This document shows, piece by piece, positions 61,056 through 64,000 of a stretch of 64,000 bases of DNA; the stretch's first letter is position 1, and every line of letters begins with the position of its first letter. The DNA comes from Chryseobacterium arachidis (GTDB taxonomy: Bacteria > Bacteroidota > Bacteroidia > Flavobacteriales > Weeksellaceae), in contig NZ_FQUT01000001.1 of the NCBI RefSeq assembly GCF_900129245.1, positions 682,001-746,000 on the forward strand, given 5' to 3'. Made by a program: the position numbers and the translations under genes. The notes beneath the pieces are model-generated. The model was not told the origin of the DNA. It saw nothing but the letters and a program-made list of their open reading frames with translations, and did not search any database.

Positions 61056-61569
61056 AACTTACTTAAATTGTCCGTAAAGTACAAGACTGGTTTCGGGTCA
61101 GATGTGTCGTTTAAAATCTTCATACGCTAAATTTGAAAATTTAAAAGTGAGAAATTAAAGATTGTATTAAATAAAAATTAAAGGCTGCCTACATGGGGTG
61201 GTCTTTTGTTTTAATGTAGTTTTTATAAAGCATAATTTTTTAAGACAGAATTAGAGATATTTTTATGATGAAAAGAATATTCATCGGAAAGCCCTCTGTT
61301 ATTGATTATAATCATATATTTTTCATTTACTATTTCCGAAATTCGGTAAAGTATTCAAAAATAACCTCCTCAATCTGAATTTTAAATATAATTATACATT
61401 GATCCTGAATCTTTTCAAGATCGATAAAGATGCTTTATTATTCGATAATTTGTCGACAATATAAATTGTGGGTATGTATAAATAAACAATTAATTATCAG
61501 TTTAATGCTTTACAGAACTGTCTGTTAATGACATTACTTTGTTGCTTTTTTAATTTAAATAAATCAAAA
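61056..61569. other. 514-bp gap without a gene
   Basis: AT-rich sequence. A weak hairpin around 61167-61195 (AAAGGCTGCC ... GGTGGTCTTTT) may be a terminator. Nothing else recognised on either strand. Confidence 0.5.
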
Positions 61570-62082
61570 ATGAATCTCCAGAAAGATCTATTAGAATTTA
61601 TCGGAAACCACCTGCAGGCATCTGAAGAAACAGTTTCTACTGCAGAGAGTGTTACTGCGGGGTTTTTGCAGTTTTCTTTTTCTCAGATAAAAGATGCCTC
61701 ACAATTTTTTAAAGGCGGGATAACCGCTTATACTATTGATGAAAAAGTGAAATTTTTACAGATTGATGAAGAAGAAGGAAAGCAGTCTAACTGTGTTTCT
61801 CAGAATATTTCGGATGCAATGGCTCTGAATGTTGCAAAATTATTCGGTACAGATTGGGGAATAGCAGTTACCGGTTATGCAACACCGGTAGAAGAATCGG
61901 AGTATAAGCTTTTTGCCTACTTTTCTTTTTCCTACAAAAATCAAATTATTTTGTCCCAGAAAATGGATCTCAATTCAAGAAAAGATTCTATCAGTGCACA
62001 GTTATGCTATAGTGAATTCATCATAGAATGCCTGAAAGTAGAAATGGATAAACAGATAAGCTTAAGAGAAGAAATAAAATAA
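61570..62082 (+). CDS. divergent CinA-family (PncC-like) protein
   Basis: 170 residues from ATG 61570 (MNLQKDLLEF); an upstream frame to 61528 is rejected. It matches the CinA C-terminal/PncC domain (nicotinamide mononucleotide deamidase) in overall form. The signature is altered: TAESVTAGFL instead of TAESCTGGLL, and VTGYATP instead of VTGIAGP. The catalytic Ser is kept. Enzyme activity is uncertain. It is followed 24 bp later by an SDR gene. Confidence 0.75.
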   Translation: MNLQKDLLEFIGNHLQASEETVSTAESVTAGFLQFSFSQIKDASQFFKGGITAYTIDEKVKFLQIDEEEGKQSNCVSQNISDAMALNVAKLFGTDWGIAVTGYATPVEESEYKLFAYFSFSYKNQIILSQKMDLNSRKDSISAQLCYSEFIIECLKVEMDKQISLREEIK

Positions 62083-62106
62083 ATACACATCACCAAAATA
62101 TTAAAT

Positions 62107-62859
62107 ATGGAAAATTTACAGCTAAAGGACAAAAATGTTTTAATCACCGGGGCCGACAGCGGAATTGGGAAAGCGATTGCCTTGCTTTTTTCGAAGGAAG
62201 GGGCCAATATCGCTTTCGTTCATTACCACGATAAAGATGATGCAGAAAAAACAAAGAATGAAATTGCAGCATTGGGAAGAAAAACATTATCCTTTGATGG
62301 CGATATCAATGATGCCGAATTTTGTAAAAATACAGTAGAAAAAACAGTGTCGGAGCTTGGAGGAATTGATATTTTGATCAATAACGCAGGAACCCAATTT
62401 CCTTCTGAAAGCATTCTGGATCTGGAAGAAGAAAATATAAGAAAAACTTTTAATTCGAATATTATCGGCATGATTTTGTTGACGAAAGCTGCTTTCCCTT
62501 ATTTAAAAAAAGGGAGCTCTATCATCAATACTACTTCAGCAGTTGCTTATCTCGGTCATGAAGAGCTGCTGGATTATTCGGCTACCAAAGGTGCCATAGT
62601 TTCTTTTACGAGATCTCTGGCATTACAGTCTAAACCGAAAGGGATCCGTATTAATGCAGTTGCTCCTGGTTCTGTTGCTACGCCGCTTACCGAAAAAACG
62701 TTTGGGGAAGAAGAGGAAGATCCAAACAAACCACCCCTTAAGCGTAATGCATCTACGGACGAAATTGCAACAAGTTTCTTATTTTTGGCTACAGAGGCAT
62801 CTGCGCAGATTACAGGGCAGGTTCTACATCCTAACGGAGGCTTAATTGTTAACGGTTAG
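62107..62859 (+). CDS. SDR oxidoreductase, YghA-like
   Basis: 250 residues: LITGADSGIGKAIALLFSKEGANIAFVHYHDKDD (cofactor site), NNAGTQFPSE, catalytic Tyr in LDYSATKGA and APGSVATPL. Close in type to the SDR domain at 60048 but without the Tat signal. Six bp before the alpha-amylase ATG, so likely co-transcribed. Confidence 0.88.
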   Translation: MENLQLKDKNVLITGADSGIGKAIALLFSKEGANIAFVHYHDKDDAEKTKNEIAALGRKTLSFDGDINDAEFCKNTVEKTVSELGGIDILINNAGTQFPSESILDLEEENIRKTFNSNIIGMILLTKAAFPYLKKGSSIINTTSAVAYLGHEELLDYSATKGAIVSFTRSLALQSKPKGIRINAVAPGSVATPLTEKTFGEEEEDPNKPPLKRNASTDEIATSFLFLATEASAQITGQVLHPNGGLIVNG

Positions 62860-62865
62860 CAAGCT

Positions 62866-64000
62866 ATGAACGGAGTTATTATTCAGTATTTTCATTGGTA
62901 TTATTCAGGAGATTTATGGAATGAGTTTGCCGGTAATGTACAGTATCTCAAGGATCTTGGCTTCACAGCGGCCTGGCTTCCTCCGGCTAATAAATGCAGT
63001 TTGGGAAAAATGGGCCGTGGATACGATATCTATGATCTGTATGATCTTGGTGAATTTGATCAGAAAGGCGGTATCCCTACAAGATATGGAACAAAAGAAG
63101 ACTATCTCGAGGCGATAAACAAAGCACATGAAGCTGGAATTCAGGTCTACACCGATATTGTGCTGAACCACAGAATGGGCGGTGATGAGGAGGAAAAGAT
63201 CACAGTACATGAGGTGAATGAAGAAAATCGTAATGAAATAATTTCTGATCCTTTTGAAGTTACAGCATGCACAAAATTTACGTTTCCCGGCAGACAGGGG
63301 AAATATTCAGATTTTATATGGGATTATCGCTGCTTCAGCGGTATTGATGCTATCCATAAAGATAGTGAGAAGAAGACCGGGATTTTCAAAATCCATAATG
63401 AATACGGAACAGATTGGCCGGATACCGTAAGTCATCAGTTCGGAAATTATGATTATCTGATGGGTGCCGATGTAGAATATCGCAATCCTCATGTGGTTCA
63501 GGAAATGAAAAACTGGATCAAATGGTATCTGGAAAGTACGAAAGCCGATGGAATTCGCCTGGATGCTTTGAAGCATATTTCTTCTGATTTTCTTAAAGAA
63601 TGGATTACCTATATTAAAATAGAACTGAATCCGGATTGCTATGTTTTAGGAGAATTCTGGAAAGATGAGGCTGAAAAAATCAATTATTTTTCGGACAAGA
63701 TGGATGATTTGATTTCATGCTTTGATGCACCTTTGCACTATAATTTTTTTGAGGCCTCGAAAGAAAAAGAGCAGTATAATTTAAGCGAAATTTTAAAGGG
63801 AAGCTTTTTAGAGAAAAAGCCTGTTTTTTCAGTTTCTTTTGTTGAAAATCATGATACACAGAAGCTGCAGGCTTTGGAATCTGCAGTGAAAGATTGGTTT
63901 AAGCCATTGGCCTATGCCATCATTTTACTTTCTGAAGATGCTTACCCCTGCGTGTTTTATCCGGACCTTTTCGGTGCGGAATATACTGATGTAAAAGAAG
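62866..64000 (+). CDS. cytoplasmic alpha-amylase, N-terminal part
   Basis: ATG 62866; the frame is open to the window end (378 codons). GH13 motifs: VYTDIVLNHRMGGDEEE, nucleophile Asp in GIRLDALKHI, acid/base Glu in LGEFWKDEA, FVENHDTQ. No signal peptide; this is the GH13_5 intracellular type (AmyS/AmyA-like) that acts on maltodextrins or glycogen. Begins 6 bp after the SDR. Confidence 0.9.
   Translation, partial: MNGVIIQYFHWYYSGDLWNEFAGNVQYLKDLGFTAAWLPPANKCSLGKMGRGYDIYDLYDLGEFDQKGGIPTRYGTKEDYLEAINKAHEAGIQVYTDIVLNHRMGGDEEEKITVHEVNEENRNEIISDPFEVTACTKFTFPGRQGKYSDFIWDYRCFSGIDAIHKDSEKKTGIFKIHNEYGTDWPDTVSHQFGNYDYLMGADVEYRNPHVVQEMKNWIKWYLESTKADGIRLDALKHISSDFLKEWITYIKIELNPDCYVLGEFWKDEAEKINYFSDKMDDLISCFDAPLHYNFFEASKEKEQYNLSEILKGSFLEKKPVFSVSFVENHDTQKLQALESAVKDWFKPLAYAIILLSEDAYPCVFYPDLFGAEYTDVKE

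Noticed and set aside
1-64000. tRNA or rRNA genes
   Set aside because: No gap showed a cloverleaf-like pattern or rRNA sequence when read by eye.

Overview
The window looks like a chromosomal segment of a low-GC Bacteroidota bacterium, most likely a flavobacterium of the Chryseobacterium type. This rests on two secreted proteins with type IX secretion (T9SS) C-terminal signals, promoters of the TTTG-N(17-23)-TAnnTTTG form, N-terminal signal peptides ending in Q after A, and family content (DUF4421, YihY/NhaA, a HsdR-like gene beside holA, arginine synthesis through N-acylcitrulline). The genus is an inference. I saw no tRNA, rRNA, CRISPR array or prophage.

Layout. 1-9.9 kb: housekeeping genes (end of a PAP2 phosphatase, TPR protein, trmL, rlmH, DUF4421 protein, YihY, nhaA, rel, a small conserved gene, a T9SS protein). 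9.9-22 kb: an acetate/propionate block with acs, prpE, a stand-alone receiver protein, a RAYT-type transposase set among paired-hairpin repeats, a symporter-histidine-kinase fusion, two small membrane proteins, an MFS carrier, a porin and an IS1-InsA-like zinc/HTH protein. 22-38 kb: arginine and pyrimidine block: GNAT acyltransferase, argG-C-D-F'-B-E-H, an HNH nuclease, an Lrp regulator, then pyrB, carA and carB. 38-47 kb: a DUF4262 protein, a toxin-gene remnant and a complete-looking non-phosphorylating L-fucose pathway (fucP, dehydratase, two SDRs, FAH hydrolase, mutarotase, lactonase). 47-56 kb: Crp/Fnr regulator, DinB, ogt, DUF2911, GNAT, cupin, zinc ribbon, dienelactone hydrolase, a repeat-rich T9SS protein, HsdR-like gene, holA and trxB. 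56-59 kb: a sparse region with an N-terminally truncated cyanophycinase, an orphan sdhB and a membrane-protein gene without a clear start. 59-64 kb: a stress-like group with a Tat-signal SDR, a divergent CinA-domain protein, a second SDR and the start of a cytoplasmic alpha-amylase.

Most interesting points. (1) pyrB is preceded by a compact leader: promoter, an almost leaderless 23-codon ORF, a first hairpin, a U-rich stretch and an intrinsic terminator whose left arm overlaps the leader stop codon. This is the layout expected for UTP-sensitive, translation-coupled attenuation. (2) A family of paired hairpins (GAACCC-GAA-GGGTTC followed by CCGTAGGT-GAA-ACCTATGG) flanks a RAYT gene in inverted orientation. 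It recurs between argG/argC, pyrB/carA and carA/carB with compensatory base changes, and it supplies the last codons and stop of both the RAYT and the neighbouring histidine kinase. (3) Other intergenic repeat families fill the gaps of the arginine and fucose clusters; one ~200-bp family also shows compensatory arm changes. (4) The symporter-kinase, receiver, acs and prpE set resembles a CrbS/CrbR-type acetate switch whose receiver has no output domain.
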